A stretch of DNA of 64,000 bases, from assembly GCA_012931725.1 (NCBI GenBank), contig CM022948.1, positions 97,514,858 to 97,578,857 of the forward strand, written 5' to 3'. The DNA is from Litsea cubeba (Eukaryota; Streptophyta; Magnoliopsida; Laurales; Lauraceae). Positions 44,393 through 56,819 of the stretch are shown here, in pieces; within the stretch, counting starts at the first letter, position 1; every line of letters begins with the position of its first letter. The notes under the pieces are model-generated. The model was not told where the DNA came from. It searched no databases and saw only the letters and a list, made by a program, of their open reading frames with translations. Both the position numbers and the translations under genes were made by a program.

Positions 44393-47300
44393 ATATAAAT
44401 AGCACAAGCAAAAGCTGAGACATTTCTGTTTTCAATAAGGCTGTCTCCAAAAAGCCGCGGATCCATGGAGCCAAAATAGAAGCTCCTAAACATTGACTTG
44501 AATTAATTTTTATTGCAACTACTATAGGGTCAAAACTTGGTATCAATGATTTGGCTGAATTCTTTCCATTAAAGGCCCATTATTTTGCATGGAAATGAAT
44601 TGTTAGGAATTCATGGTAAAGTGGGTTCCTTGGGAATTCTTGATAATTGCAAGACTCATGTGGTTTCCAGGGCTTTGCTTGTTTGCATGGAAAATGAAAT
44701 AATTGTTCGTCAGCTTGATTATATTTCTCAAAAAATCGCCTTTGACCCAATCCATTTGATTTGTGGTGATGCATGTTATCAAACAAATTCTGTAGAGTCT
44801 GATCTTGGCATAATCTGTTTTGAGCACAACCTGATCCCACACCCAAGTAAGAACATCATGGGAATGATGCCAAATGGGCCCTTGGACTCCTGTCTTTCCA
44901 GACAGCACAAGTAATTGTGCAAAGGAGACCTTCCACATAGTTCTTCCCCGCGAGATCTAACACCTGATTTCCTAGCCTCAAAGAAGAGGGAGAGGGAGCA
45001 TGGTTACAGCCAACTAAAATCAAACCACCCTGGAATCGAAATTAAGAGACACCCGTGCTATTCTAATTGCTAAGCCCCGATGGCCTTAATGATTCCCTAA
45101 TTGCTAAACCCTCCATGGATACATCCTTCACCCCAATCAGTTTGGACGATGACAGCAGCATCCAGCTCTTCTTATCCCTTAGTACCTAACCAATAACTAC
45201 CAAACTCAGATTCTCCCTTGATGCTTCATCTACTTTTCTTAGTGGCATACAGTTAAAAATAAAATGATTTTGGTAAAGAAGTCTCTCTGGAAAATGCAAG
45301 AAAAGGACAGTCAACACAAAAGTAATGAAGGACAAGCATAAGAGAAGTTACAGCAGGAGATCCATACACATGTTATCATAGTAGCTGGACTTGCTCCTTG
45401 TTCAGCTAATAGGCTACCTTATCCACTGCCTACAAAATTTGTAGAACAACAAATACGTTGATTTGCACAAATTCTATTTCTCGTCAAAAGAAGCACGACC
45501 ACTTCCAAAATCTGATACTACCTTGGATTAATATATTTATATATAAATATATAGAATTTATATTAATTATAAAGACTCTTAAGGGTGATGAAAATGCCCT
45601 TATTGCCTTGGTCCCACTTGTTCTTTGGTTCTCTGGATGTCAATCAAATATTTGGTAACTTTTCTGATACCATTTCAGAAAAGCCCTTAATGCCAACTCA
45701 CTGATTGATGGATCAATGGTAAGGCATCTCCCTTTCCACATGGAGGGCTAGGGAACAAATCCTAATTGTTGCTTGGTTAGTTAAGGACTTGTATGGTGTG
45801 TGTCGTGCATAAGTGGAGCATTTAACAGAGAGAAAAAAAAAATCTCTTATATCCAAAGCTTCCACTTCATTGAGTCTTTAAGACCTACAGGGCAGGAGAA
45901 GACTACTTTCATGAAGCCTAGCTCATAGAATATAACTCCCCTTAATTCTAGCAGGACCCTTGGAACTTGGAAGAACCATCATGGAACTTTAGACAAGTGG
46001 TTAGTGGGAAGTCCATGTTACTATCATCTTCCTCTTTTGAGCCTCCCCCCATCATAGAGTGCCAGATTCCCTTTTATTATTTTATTCATTATGATGCTAT
46101 CAGACTCCTCTTTCTGTGGACACACTTCCAGGCTCCAACCTTATAATATGCCATATAACTCTCTGTCGTCTTTTCGTTCCCATTAATGATCCTGCCATCT
46201 TCGTCTTCCTTCTTTAATGCTTCCCAACTTCTAAAAAATCTCCCTGCCCTAAGCCTTTGAACTCCTGTTTCCCCAAAAACCACTTAGCCACTACAAGTGT
46301 AACAATCTCTTTGAGCTTTTTCGACAAGTACTCATCGTTTTTGAAGACCCTACCATTCTTTCCATAATAACCAGATGATTATCTTTGGTATAACTATCCG
46401 GAAAATATATTTTATGAAGACCCTTTGACTGCATTACTGTGGTTCTACAAGTGAAGAACCTGATTCAGGTAAGAACCAACATGTTCTAAATGGTATTTTC
46501 ACAGATCACAAAAATGACGAGTTTTTCGAGCCATTTTGATTTTCAAAGGTTTTCTTAATTTAATTTGGATTTAAAAAGATCTTGACCATATGAAGTTTAA
46601 ACCTTCAGTTATATTAAAGGAAATAAAATTTACAATCTGCTGCCATAGCCTCCTGGAGTGTGCTGAGTCCCATCATTTTAAAAATTGCTGAAAACATTCA
46701 CAGAGACTTAATAAATTAAGAAGGTACCATAGGAGATTTCTTGATAGTATGTATATTGCCTTGTGAATTGCACAGATTCTGATAAGTTCAAAAGGTAACT
46801 ATAGGATTGACAGTCTAGTAAGAATTGAACCTGAAATAAACACTCCTCTCAAATGTTCTAAAACTGAAGCTTAGCCAATAAACCCAATAGAAACAAAGTA
46901 CCATACCTGTTACGAACTCAGTTCCACTTAGAACAGAACTCTCCTCCTTTTAGGTTGCTTATATTGATTAACCATTCATCTTTTCAAATTTTCTTGCCAG
47001 ATTGAAAACTGCTCTAAAATGAATGTTTGATGCTGAAAAGTTGCAGAAGATAGGGCACTCAAAGGATTTTGTTATTGATAATGATATAGCCATGTATAAC
47101 TACTGTTGATAAATCGAATTAATAATGGGGGAAGCACATGCCCAACAGTTCACTCAATTCTCACATAAGAGGACTCGCTCAACTCTAGTTTGGGGAAGAC
47201 ACCCAATTAATAGAACCTACTTAATTCTCACATAAAATGATACACTAAGTTCTCAGAAATAGAACTTTAAAAGGATAACTCTAAAATCCAAAGATGCTTC

Positions 47301-48413
47301 ATTATGGTGCTCTATGCTCCTTATAGAGCCTTAATATCCTCCCAGTCTGTCATGGGGATTTATTAATCAACGTCTAGGAAAACCACCATCCTCATTTCTC
47401 ATGCAAGTAATCAAGATTCTACATGCAATAGATGAATTCCTATGCCCCAAAGCACTGAAAACATTGTATTCAATTTCATTCAGTTCGGCTGAACAGAACA
47501 AAACTAGTTAGTTTGGTCAACTGACCAAACAGAACAATCATCATCATCATCATCAAAGCCTTGTGTCACTATGTTGGGGTCGGCTACATCAATTTTATTT
47601 CTCTATTCCAATCTATCCTGAGCCAAATTCTCATACTTGGCTAACTGAACAATCTTGTGAAGAATTTAGGTCTAGATTTCGAAGCCCATTTTCGTCCAAA
47701 TTTCAGCCTGTTCAGCAGAAGAAATGGCCAGATTTTGGCCAAACAGGGATAGAGGTGCAATTCTTTTTTCAATTTATTTTAAACAAAAAATTTATTCACA
47801 TTTCACATTTATTTAGGTACTAGTTTGCCCCATTATAATGATCATGTGAATGTGTTTGTTTTATGTTCTTTTTTTTCTCTTGCTACAACACTAATAATTG
47901 GAGATGAGAACTCTGAATGAATGTCAAAACTTCACATGTTACAACAAAACTTCACATTGTTACAACACACATGGCTTATAAATTATTTATTTGACATATA
48001 GAAATGGCATATTGCTTTCTTGATGTCGTAGAATGAATTGAATAAATATATACAATGTTCTTCTTTTTTTTTTTTTTACTATTTTTCATAATTTTCTATT
48101 TACATTCTTTTATTTTTTATAAGTTTAAGGATATTGAACTCTAAACTAAATCACTAATGTGTCAAACTGACCAAAATGTTATCGGTATGGAGTTAAATTG
48201 AAATGGGGTCCGAGGTAAAATTGACAACTACAAAATTCTAGTATCACAATTTTCAATGCATTAGCCTTTTACCTAGCACCACGCTTGTAACCAGACATGG
48301 GAGGCATGTTTTCCATTTGTGCAAAATGGTAGACACCCATATATGCACCAACATGCATGGATGGAACTGTACACATCACATTTTCAGCAGAAGAAGAAAA
48401 CCATATATGGTAC
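44393..48413. other. non-coding stretch, copy of 3550-4077 and 9689-13197
   Basis: No gene is supported. It contains the empty site of the intact copia element at 44922-44926, the SINE-like unit and the ATC-tailed motif (about 47537-47590). Confidence 0.6.
45692..45842 (+). mobile_element. tRNA-derived SINE-like unit, copy B
   Basis: This is the counterpart of 10465-10615, with the same box-like motifs and A tail. Confidence 0.4.
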
Positions 48414-48674
48414 GTACCTTCTTAGCTTGGCCCTCATGTCTCTTGCTGAGGGAGGTTGACATATGGCATGGAAGGTTCTGAGAATGCTTTCTTGTACATT
48501 TGGTCCTGTTAGGCTAATTAAGCAGAAAAGTTTGAAGATGTCATCATCAGATTCCAGCAACATCATCGGTGTCTCACCAGCTTCAGGTGACGTTGCTGAT
48601 ATGGCAAGGTTCATAATTGTGGCCGCCACTTGCTCTGGAAGTGCTGGGGTAAGATGCAATGTGAAGGTATAGGA
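48414..48674 (-). pseudogene. U-box/ARM-repeat E3 ligase, internal exon, copy B
   Basis: It encodes the same ARM segment as 13198-13457, here with an open frame through HLTPALPEQVAATIMNLAIS and CQPPSARDMRAKLRR to the donor at 48418/48414. Using the GTACC donor, RRY joins in phase with FSAVQLLVQLCE of the last exon at 39758, the expected family order. The intron would be 8.7 kb and contains the 3.25-kb element. The 5' side is cut at 48675 by the LTR remnant, so the N-terminal half, including the U-box, is missing. The gene was already broken before the duplication. Confidence 0.72.
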
Positions 48675-49130
48675 TGTTGGATTAAATGGGTGTGGCCCAC
48701 GCGACTACAAAGCCATTAAAGATATTTAATCATACCCACTTGTCTTTCATATTTATGAGACCTAGTTATTTTTGAGCTCACTTGCCAACAAACTAATAAT
48801 GGGTTGAAATTAAAGGGTTAGGTGATAGTTTGGGGTTATTGGTTCCTTGATGGGTAGGAATCTCCTGTAAAAGAATCCCTTGGGTAACTCCTTTGGTTGC
48901 TAGTTTTCTTGGCCTCCATCACTAAGCAATAAAGAATAGAAAAGGAAAAGGAGTTGTAAATCCTATTTGATTTTTAAGCCTCTGTCATTTCAAGAAGCTT
49001 TTGCCATCTTCAAGAAAGAGCTATGGAATCAGGTAAGCTCCTCCCCATTCTCAGATTTGTTTACTTCATTGTGTCATTTGGATTAGACCCAAGGAGATCC
49101 TCCTGTGGATTGAGGGATCTTAAGCTAACA
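48675..49130 (+). repeat. LTR remnant, copy B (456 bp)
   Basis: This is the counterpart of 13458-13913, same length and ends, followed two bases later by the primer-site-like TGGTATCTGAGCC (49133-49145). Confidence 0.65.
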
Positions 49131-49145
49131 TGTGGTATCTGAGCC

Positions 49146-51967
49146 ATCTTTGGGTATAGCCAAATGATCATTTCATATTTTGTTTACATATTCTGAGATT
49201 TTGGGGCTTTCCGGGTTCTCCTCGGAAATCAAAACAAATGCCCAAATGAAAGAAGTTTTGGGTATTTGATAAAAGGGATTCCATTTTATTGGAAAGAAGA
49301 GACTCTCAAATGAGTATTATAGTGCCCAACCCAATCTGAAAAAGATGGGAATAAAAGAGTATATTCTGTTTATTTGTATTATCTTGGTTTAAGAAATTAT
49401 ATAGAGGTTGAAATATTTATAGGTTTATTGTCATCATTTTTATTGTTACTGTCAATTTATTTTTGGGCATAAAAAAAATGATAATGAAGAATGTATTAAT
49501 CATTGTTAATGATTCATTATTATTAAAAAAAATGACTGAGGCGGACAGTGCACAGTCCGTCGCACTGTGCATCGTTACACAGTGCGTCGGGCTGTGTACT
49601 GGCAGAGGCAGTAAGCCTCCACCTTTGGTATACTGGCTGGACCGGGCCAGACAGGTCAGGTCAACGTGACCTGCTCTAGTCCAGCCTAGCCATAGACTGT
49701 TGGGCCGGATCTGGTTACGGGTCGGACCTGACCCATAAAGGACCCCCACCCAGTACAGTTTTGGAAGAAAATTTTCAAAATGTTATCCTTATTAAATGTT
49801 GGCTATTGGTATGGTTAATTAGCCCAAATGAGTTCCAGAACTGACCCAATTATTAGTATTGATCATATTGTTCAAAATGGGTGATCCAGAATTTGTTTTG
49901 ATCATAACGGACTCATTGAAACTCGGAATTTCGATTCGTTTTCTCCTATGAATTTTTATTAATGAGATCTTTAATATGAATAGTTTGGATCAATTATGGA
50001 GCATCTTTAGTATTTTGGCATATTCTTTTAAATGTTAAAATAAGTCATTAAAGTTTATTTCTGCATCATGGATGATTTATTTTTTGCAATCAAAGTGTAC
50101 AATAGCTTGTAACTTAGCTAATTATGTGTTATTGTGTTGTTATTTATGTCACCTTGGATCATTAGAAAAAAATAAAGATTCCAATTAAGGATGTGTAATG
50201 ATGGAAGTGTTGTTATTATAATTTCAATTAGAAATGAATGATTTGAATTGATTTGATAGTTGCCAAAGCAACCAAATCATGAAGAATTGTTTGATTTCTA
50301 GATTGAACTAAGAGAACATCACCATAGTTGTGTGATTATAATAACACTAAATTGCGATTTCATAAAAGATATGAGGAGAGGCCCAAAGGTTCTATCTTCA
50401 TGGAATAGAAATCGGAATAAGATATTGTTAGTAATGTGATGTAGTTAAGAATGATTTATGCCCAAAGGAATAGTCCTCTTAATCGTATCATATGAGCTTG
50501 TAAAGAGACATAAATTAATTGTATATACATTCATGTATCTTATACATCAAAGTCTACTTTTCAGACTTGAAAATGGGGTATTCAATCCAAAGAATTGAAA
50601 TTGTATATCCCATTAGTTTAAGGAATGAAGAGCGCTTCCTGATAAAAGCTACATTAAGACTTTCTGATTAAAACGAAAAATACAAAAAAATTTATCTCGG
50701 GATGCGGTTCATCTCCAGGGGTCAACCTAATCTTATATTCAAACCTCATTTTTACTTAGATCCAAGCGTAGTTATATTCAAATGAAAATTTGATTTTTAT
50801 TCATATCATACAACTCGAATTAAAATGGATTTAAATATAGGACACAAATAAAATTTTTAAAAGTCTAATTTTCATTCAAATCCAACCCTTATTTTTGCTT
50901 AAATCACATAACCTGATTAAAATGAGTCAAAATATTGGATATAAAATTATTAAAAATTTTGAATTTTAATTTCGATTGCATCACATAGCTCGACGGTCAG
51001 CATGAAACTTTTGTCACAACTACAACATGAATTCTTAGGCAAAACAAGACTCATGTAGTTGACTCAATATAGTTGGGACAAGGCTTTGATGATGATGATC
51101 TAAGCAAAAATCAGATTTGGATTTAAATAAAAAATAGATTTCAAAAAATTGAGAAAATTAGATTAGTGTCAAATATTTAGACCCATTTAAATGTGAGATA
51201 TGTGATCAGAATAAAATCAACTTTTCATTTGAATATAATTAGGATTGGATCTGAGTAGAAATTCGATTTGAATATGAGGTTATATTGACCCCATGAGCTG
51301 AACCCATCCATCTACGATAAAATTTCATTTTTTTTTCAATTAAATAGTGTAGATGTGTCTTTTATCTAGCAACGCATTTTCAATCCTTAAAAATATGTGC
51401 TCCATGTTTTTACATATCCAAGAAAGTGGAACCTGATGTTTAAAACACAAGAATTTGTTTATATTTAATTCATGCATTTTTTTTACAAGCAAAATCTAAC
51501 ATTGGGCACCAACTCATATTGGAGTAAAATTTAGCCATGTCCCATATAAGAGGACATTCCTTCGAGAGATTCAGATTTTCAATAACTGGGGCCCTTCTAG
51601 AGTTTCACTTATGAAGCATGAGTGTGTGATTGAGAGACTACTAGGATCAGACTCGTTTTAAGTATAAGAGATTTTTGGAAAGCAAGTGAGAAGAAAATGG
51701 CAAAGTTGGAAATATAGTGAAAAGAAAATGGGCAATCTCCTTTTTAATATTCCAAAAAAATCTCTCACCTTTTATCTTGTAAAAGAAGGAAGTAGAAGCT
51801 AATGAACATCTTTTTTCTTCGTTTCAAATCCAATGTCGTTTCCCTTGCACTACACTCAACAATTATACACCTTCATACTCACTGGTCACTATCCCTCCTT
51901 GAATTGACACTCACCCAGTGACCTATATTTGTTATTCGATTGATCATGTGCACTTTATCTTGTGGTC
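49146..51967. other. AT-rich non-coding stretch, copy of 13929-16751
   Basis: No gene is seen. It includes the GC-rich palindromic patch near 49540-49745 and the inverted ATC-tailed motif near 51044-51101. Confidence 0.5.
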
Positions 51968-52344
51968 GAGAATTGTCTACTTTTGACTGCCTAAAATCAG
52001 TGAAGATGATCAAATGGTCCCCATTTCTACACACCTTTGGCCATACATAGACCTTTCCAATTCCCCTCCTCTCCTCCCACCCCCTCTTCAACCAGGATTT
52101 TTATGCATCTAAGTGCGCCTCACAAGGTAGACCACTAATGAGAGAGAGAAAGAGAGAGATGGTTGAAAATTGTCCACTTTTGACGGCCTTAAATCAGTGA
52201 AGATGATCAAATGGTCTCCATTTTTACAGACCTACATAGACCTTTCCATTTCCCCTCCTCTCCTCCCACCCCATCTTCAACCAGGATTTTCATGCATCAA
52301 AGTGCACCCCACAAGGTAGACCACTAATGAGAGAGAGAGAGGGC
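51968..52344. repeat. 197-bp imperfect tandem repeat, copy B
   Basis: This is the counterpart of 16752-17128, two units, almost unchanged. Confidence 0.85.
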
Positions 52345-53022
52345 TCACTCTCAATGCACCATATTAAGTTTGGTTATTCAATTAAGTAACCTTTTTTTTT
52401 AGTTCATCAGTCAAACTCTTTAAGCTGACCCTAAATTGAAGGGATAAGGATTTGAAAAATGATATATATTAGACAAATTATCCAGAACAGTCTGGTAGTT
52501 CTAAAGGAAATAATGGGCAGGCCTGTGGAACCTAAGAAGCCTCCTCAATGATCTATCCTACCCCTTCATGCTAACTAGTTCCCATGAATTAGCACTAGCC
52601 CAAATTTGATATTCATCCGAGCTTTACTCACCCTGTGATTCAACATGCAATAATACGAAACAGTACTACATCTTGAAAGCCAGCGCATAAGCACACAGCA
52701 CAAGACTAATCTTTGGAGAATTTTGGGAGGCAGTCAATGTGAAAGGCTGTCCCTTAATATAGCCTTTTCAACGTTTATCCATAGTATGTACAGCTATAAT
52801 AGGATTACAATGAGTAATGCAGAGATTTAAGACAAAGGTAAGAAATATAATAGTTCTAGCGTACACTTGAAGCGGTGCTCCCTTGAAGATCATAATGATC
52901 GTAAGAGACACTTAAAGAAATGCTCCTCTTTGACCTCTTTACACATCTAATGATTAAGTGTCCACTCTTGAGGCTGGTTAAAATGATCAGTTGTTCCCAT
53001 TTTGTCCAAACACCTTGGTCAG
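52345..53022. other. non-coding stretch, copy of 17129-17806
   Basis: Nothing recognisable is seen. Confidence 0.5.
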
Positions 53023-53203
53023 TGTGACGCCCTGGAGTCTCACATCGACTATAGAGAGGAAAGTGATTGGAATTATATGTAGAGCTTACACCCTTACCTT
53101 GCATGAGGCCTTTTGATGGGTTGAGGCACATCAGAAACAAAACTGTGAAGCTCGTGGGCCAAAGCGGACAATATCATGCATGCGTGTAGGGTGGGGTGTT
53201 ACA
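53023..53203. mobile_element. 181-bp mini-LTR, copy B
   Basis: This is the counterpart of 17807-17987, with the same GTCAG duplication on both sides and the same length. Its presence in both copies dates it before the duplication. Confidence 0.75.
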
Positions 53204-53838
53204 GTCAGACTTGGACATTTCCATCCCCCTAACCCACCTCCTATGGAACAGCATTTAGGTGGACCAAGAGGACAGGCTGTGATTTTGCTCCCAACTGCAT
53301 GGCCATTCTGCACAGAACTGTGATCCATCATACCAATGCGCAAGCAGGCTATCAGATTTTTAACAATATTTGAAAGTAATTCTCCACAATCATAAGTGCT
53401 CCAGCTCCAGCTCCACCTGATCAAAGTGGTTCTTAAGTATCCGAAGCAATCAAAGGTGGGATCATTGAATGGGTTGTTCAGACAGCTGATTAGAACCTTA
53501 TTTTATAAACTACCATGAATACCCGTTTTACACACTATTGACAGTTTTTTTTTTCATATTCTCTGATCAGTGTATTTTTTAATGTAACCTACGCAGAGTG
53601 CGCTGGAACAAGTGATCGCATAACTCAATTATAGTAGTATTAGACTATTAGCATCCACATGTCAAAAAATGAACACCTGAAATATGGTGGAACCAGTTGC
53701 AGGTAACTGTTCCTCTATACAAATTAACAGAAGGAAAAAGAATAGTAAGTGACTAAGTGTACACCATTAAAGGGATAAAATGGATTTAAAAAAAAAATCA
53801 TTTAAGAAGAAGAAAATGTGTGAACCAAATATCAATAC
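53204..53838. other. non-coding stretch downstream of the COG0212 exons, copy B
   Basis: No C-terminal COG0212 exon is seen here, as in copy A. Confidence 0.5.
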
Positions 53839-54065
53839 CTCACCCTTCCCTAGCCTCGCTCCTGTTTTTGGATTGACCGCAACTGACCCGATGACTATCA
53901 GATCCACTTTAAGTTTTTCATCAAGACCAATAGGTTTTCCATACTTGGCAACTCCGGCAGAAGTACAAGCCTCATTGATGGCGCCAGGATGTAACATACG
54001 AGATTCCAACACGGAGAAAAAACCAGTCCTTAAACGTGGTTGAGGAGTTAGTAACTTCTTCCCAC
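53839..54065 (-). CDS. COG0212 5-FCL-like gene, exon 3, copy B
   Basis: Same 227-nt exon as 18618-18844, with acceptor GTAG|GTGGG and donor GTGAG|GTATTG. Most base differences from copy A are silent; VNPKTG replaces VDPKTG, and Asn is common at this place in the family. The sequence just after the donor is more diverged than elsewhere, with a small deletion and an A-run expansion near 53786. Confidence 0.8.
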
Positions 54066-55075
54066 CTACATCATCAACCATGAACTGATCTGCATTGTTA
54101 ATTGGAAGTATGCAATGTGCAGATAAAGGAATGCGTAAGTTTAAACAAGATTGAAAAAAGTAGAAGGAAACTTCAAGATAACAGAAAGGAAAACATTATA
54201 TGGCTTTAAGCGAGGAACAAGACCAAATCAAACACAACAGTAAAACTCAGCCTTATGTAGCAGTGCCACATTGGTCCGCAGCATGAAGATTCTAATAGCC
54301 TAATACAATTTATTAGACAAAGATTCGATGACAGTGACAAAACACATGATTAAATTTGCGAAATAGTATGGAAATAAAATCTCTTTCAATGGATGATCTG
54401 ATATTAGCATAATACTGATAACAGAAACGCTCTGAGTTTCTAGTTATGAACCCAACCAACATTGTATAATATGGTAAACCGCCTAGCATTGAAATAGAAC
54501 ACAAAGCAACATAAATGACTCAATTACCCATTGCCAAGGAGGCAAGGCAGAAAAATAGACTTGATGGCTCCCGAATTCAAATTTCCCTACTTGCAGCTAC
54601 AATCATAACATATATTTTCATATCAGTTGTAGCCTTCAGCAATATACAGCGAGGTGTATAGCAATTGTCTGTCTAACACCAAACCTCCTCATTTTTCCTT
54701 AATTGGGACTGGAAAAATGCCAGGCACGGAAGAGCTTATCTGAAGTGGGGCCATTAAATGGAATGATAACAGACGTACAAGAAATCAATACCCACCCAAT
54801 GTTTGCTTAGAGAAAGAGACCACAGAATAAGAGATCATCAAAGAAAATGCCTACCTTAAGGCAGTAATATCACAGATGGATGGTTAAATCAGTCAAAAGA
54901 GGCCATAATCATACCATTATCATAATTTTTATAGCAGTAACAAATTGAAGATAAAATCAAACAACCCATGACTTGGATTTCCTTCTACATACAACTACAA
55001 TCACAATCACTCTGTAACCATAGAAATTGATCAAACCAATGCTAGTCATGAATTAAAAATGACAAAATAACAAAC

Positions 55076-55166
55076 CTGAAAGCGTCAAAAATCGAACTTG
55101 TTTCTGGGGCGAATCCGGGTTAACCTTCACGCATTCTGCAGCACGAAACGCTTCCAAACCACCTAA
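55076..55166 (-). CDS. COG0212 5-FCL-like gene, exon 2, copy B
   Basis: A 91-nt exon with the same borders and protein sequence as copy A exon 2. No disabling change is seen. Confidence 0.85.
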
Positions 55167-55418
55167 CTTCACAACCCCAATATAAACAAATAAATGAATA
55201 AAAGTCAGACCCAGAACAATTAGAAGAAGAAACTCACTCGCCCAAATCACCAACTCGACAATAGCAATTCACAGACGAGTCGCAAGAGACATTGAAGGGG
55301 AAAGACACAAACTTTGGGCAAACAGAAAAAGACCCATCTCCCACCACCCACGAAACAGTAAGAAGAAGAAGGGGAAACAACATTAGAAAGGAAAAGAACA
55401 GATATGAGAAAAAGATAG

Positions 55419-56373
55419 TGTGTGGGGAGATTTCCAGAACCACGGGATTAAGTTAATCGCAGCCATCAGATGAGGTTAAGCATTCTCACGTGCCATCTGC
55501 GTGCCATCCTCGTGCCATCCACGTGGCACCAAGCTCACCCCGGCTACCAGGACAGGAGGTCCGGCCGAAGTCAGGCAGCTCCGGGCCCTTAGCGCCGAAC
55601 TGGCCCACCTCGGGCGTCATCTCGGCAAGGAGCTCCACCTCGGCTTAGCCACCCCGGATGCCATCTCGACAGAAAGCTCCACCTCGGCTGAAGAAGCCGG
55701 GACAGAAGCCGAAGCAAGAGAGACCCTTCACTCGCGCCCCTCATCCCCCACGTCATCAGGCACGTGGAGGGGTAGGGGCACAAGCTAGTGGGACAGACGC
55801 GACATCCAGCCGCCCACAATCTTCGCCAGATCCCTGACAGGGCAGCATCCAGCGGCTGAGGCCACATCAGGGCAGGGCCCGAGGGCAGATCCGCTGGTAC
55901 CCCTACCGCCAAAGGCGCCCAACAGGATCTGGCCCAACAAGATGTGCATTAAATGCGATGTGGGCTGACCCGACGGGCATTTAATGCAAAGTGGGCTGGA
56001 TTGGACCACAATTAATGCAAAGTGGGCTGATCATGACTTCCCAGTCAAATCGCGGGACCCACACCACAATATCTCCCAAAGATACGTTCCACACTCTATA
56101 AATAGAGGCTCAACCCACCATCTAAGGTACGCCATTTTTCATACACAGAGTCCTTACTCTGTCTCTCTTCTCCCTCTCCTTCCATCGTTCCAGTTCCCAC
56201 ACTGACTTTGGCATCGGAGAGCCTTGCGCCGCCCAGACCAGGGTCCTCTGACCGTTTGCTATTCTCTTTCAGGCTTCTGGACGGCATCCAGTCATTCCCA
56301 GTCACCATCATCTTCTCGGATAAGTCCTATAAGGCTCCCTCCTTATTGTGGGTCATTATTTTCTGCACCTACA
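55419..56373. mobile_element. solo LTR in intron 1 of COG0212 copy B (955 bp)
   Basis: It runs from TGTGTGGGGAG to GCACCTACA (TG...CA) and is flanked by the 5-bp duplication GATAG (55414-55418, 56374-56378). Copy A has the empty site, with one GATAG, at about 20194-20198. It is GC-rich for the window and has a TATA box (CTATAAATA, 56096-56105) followed by a CT-rich start region, so it reads on the plus strand, antisense to the host gene. A phrase of the type TTAATGCAAAGTGGGCTG recurs three times near 55950-56030. It ends 20 bp from the exon 1 splice donor. Confidence 0.88.
56096..56105 (+). promoter_or_regulatory. TATA box of the solo LTR
   Basis: CTATAAATAG precedes a CACAGAGTCC and CT-rich stretch typical of an LTR transcription start. 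If active, transcripts would run on the plus strand into COG0212 exon 1, antisense to it. Confidence 0.6.
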
Positions 56374-56393
56374 GATAGAATGAGAGTTGAGAC

Positions 56394-56819
56394 CATATTG
56401 GCAGCAGAAGCAGCCCCGACGAAATTGGGTATTCGGTGGTGAACGGGACGAGGGTTTTGGGCGATGTTCTCGGACTCCATTAAATCCCAAACCTTCTTTC
56501 GGATTCTCCATTTCCACGCCTTTTTGTCGCTGCTACTGATCTGGGTCATCTCCTCTTCCATTGATTGGCGGGCCTTGGAGTCGAGCCTCTGCCTCTCCGC
56601 CTCAAAACCGACCTCGTCGAAGCTCTCTCTCCTACTCCCCCTCCCGCGGTCCAGATTGAAGAAAGTTGGAGAATTCGAGCAGATCTTCCTCTTCTGGTGC
56701 TTTGTCGAGAAGAAGCTGTGATAAGAAGGTTTTAGCTGGGATTGTTGATGGGTTCTTCTTCGAAATGGATGTAGAAATGCCAGAGCTGTTCTTGCTGTTG
56801 CTGCTGCATTTGCATCCAT
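56394..56819 (-). CDS. COG0212 5-formyl-THF cyclo-ligase-like protein, exon 1, copy B
   Basis: First exon with ATG at 56819, 142 codons, donor ATATG|GTCTC at 56394/56393. It equals copy A exon 1 except for two fewer Ala codons in the N-terminal poly-Ala run and a few substitutions such as SSDK for SSDE. It joins in phase 0 to exon 2. As in copy A, exons 1-3 form an open frame of about 250 codons, but no further exon is visible. The solo LTR begins 20 bp inside intron 1 and could disturb splicing. Confidence 0.83.
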
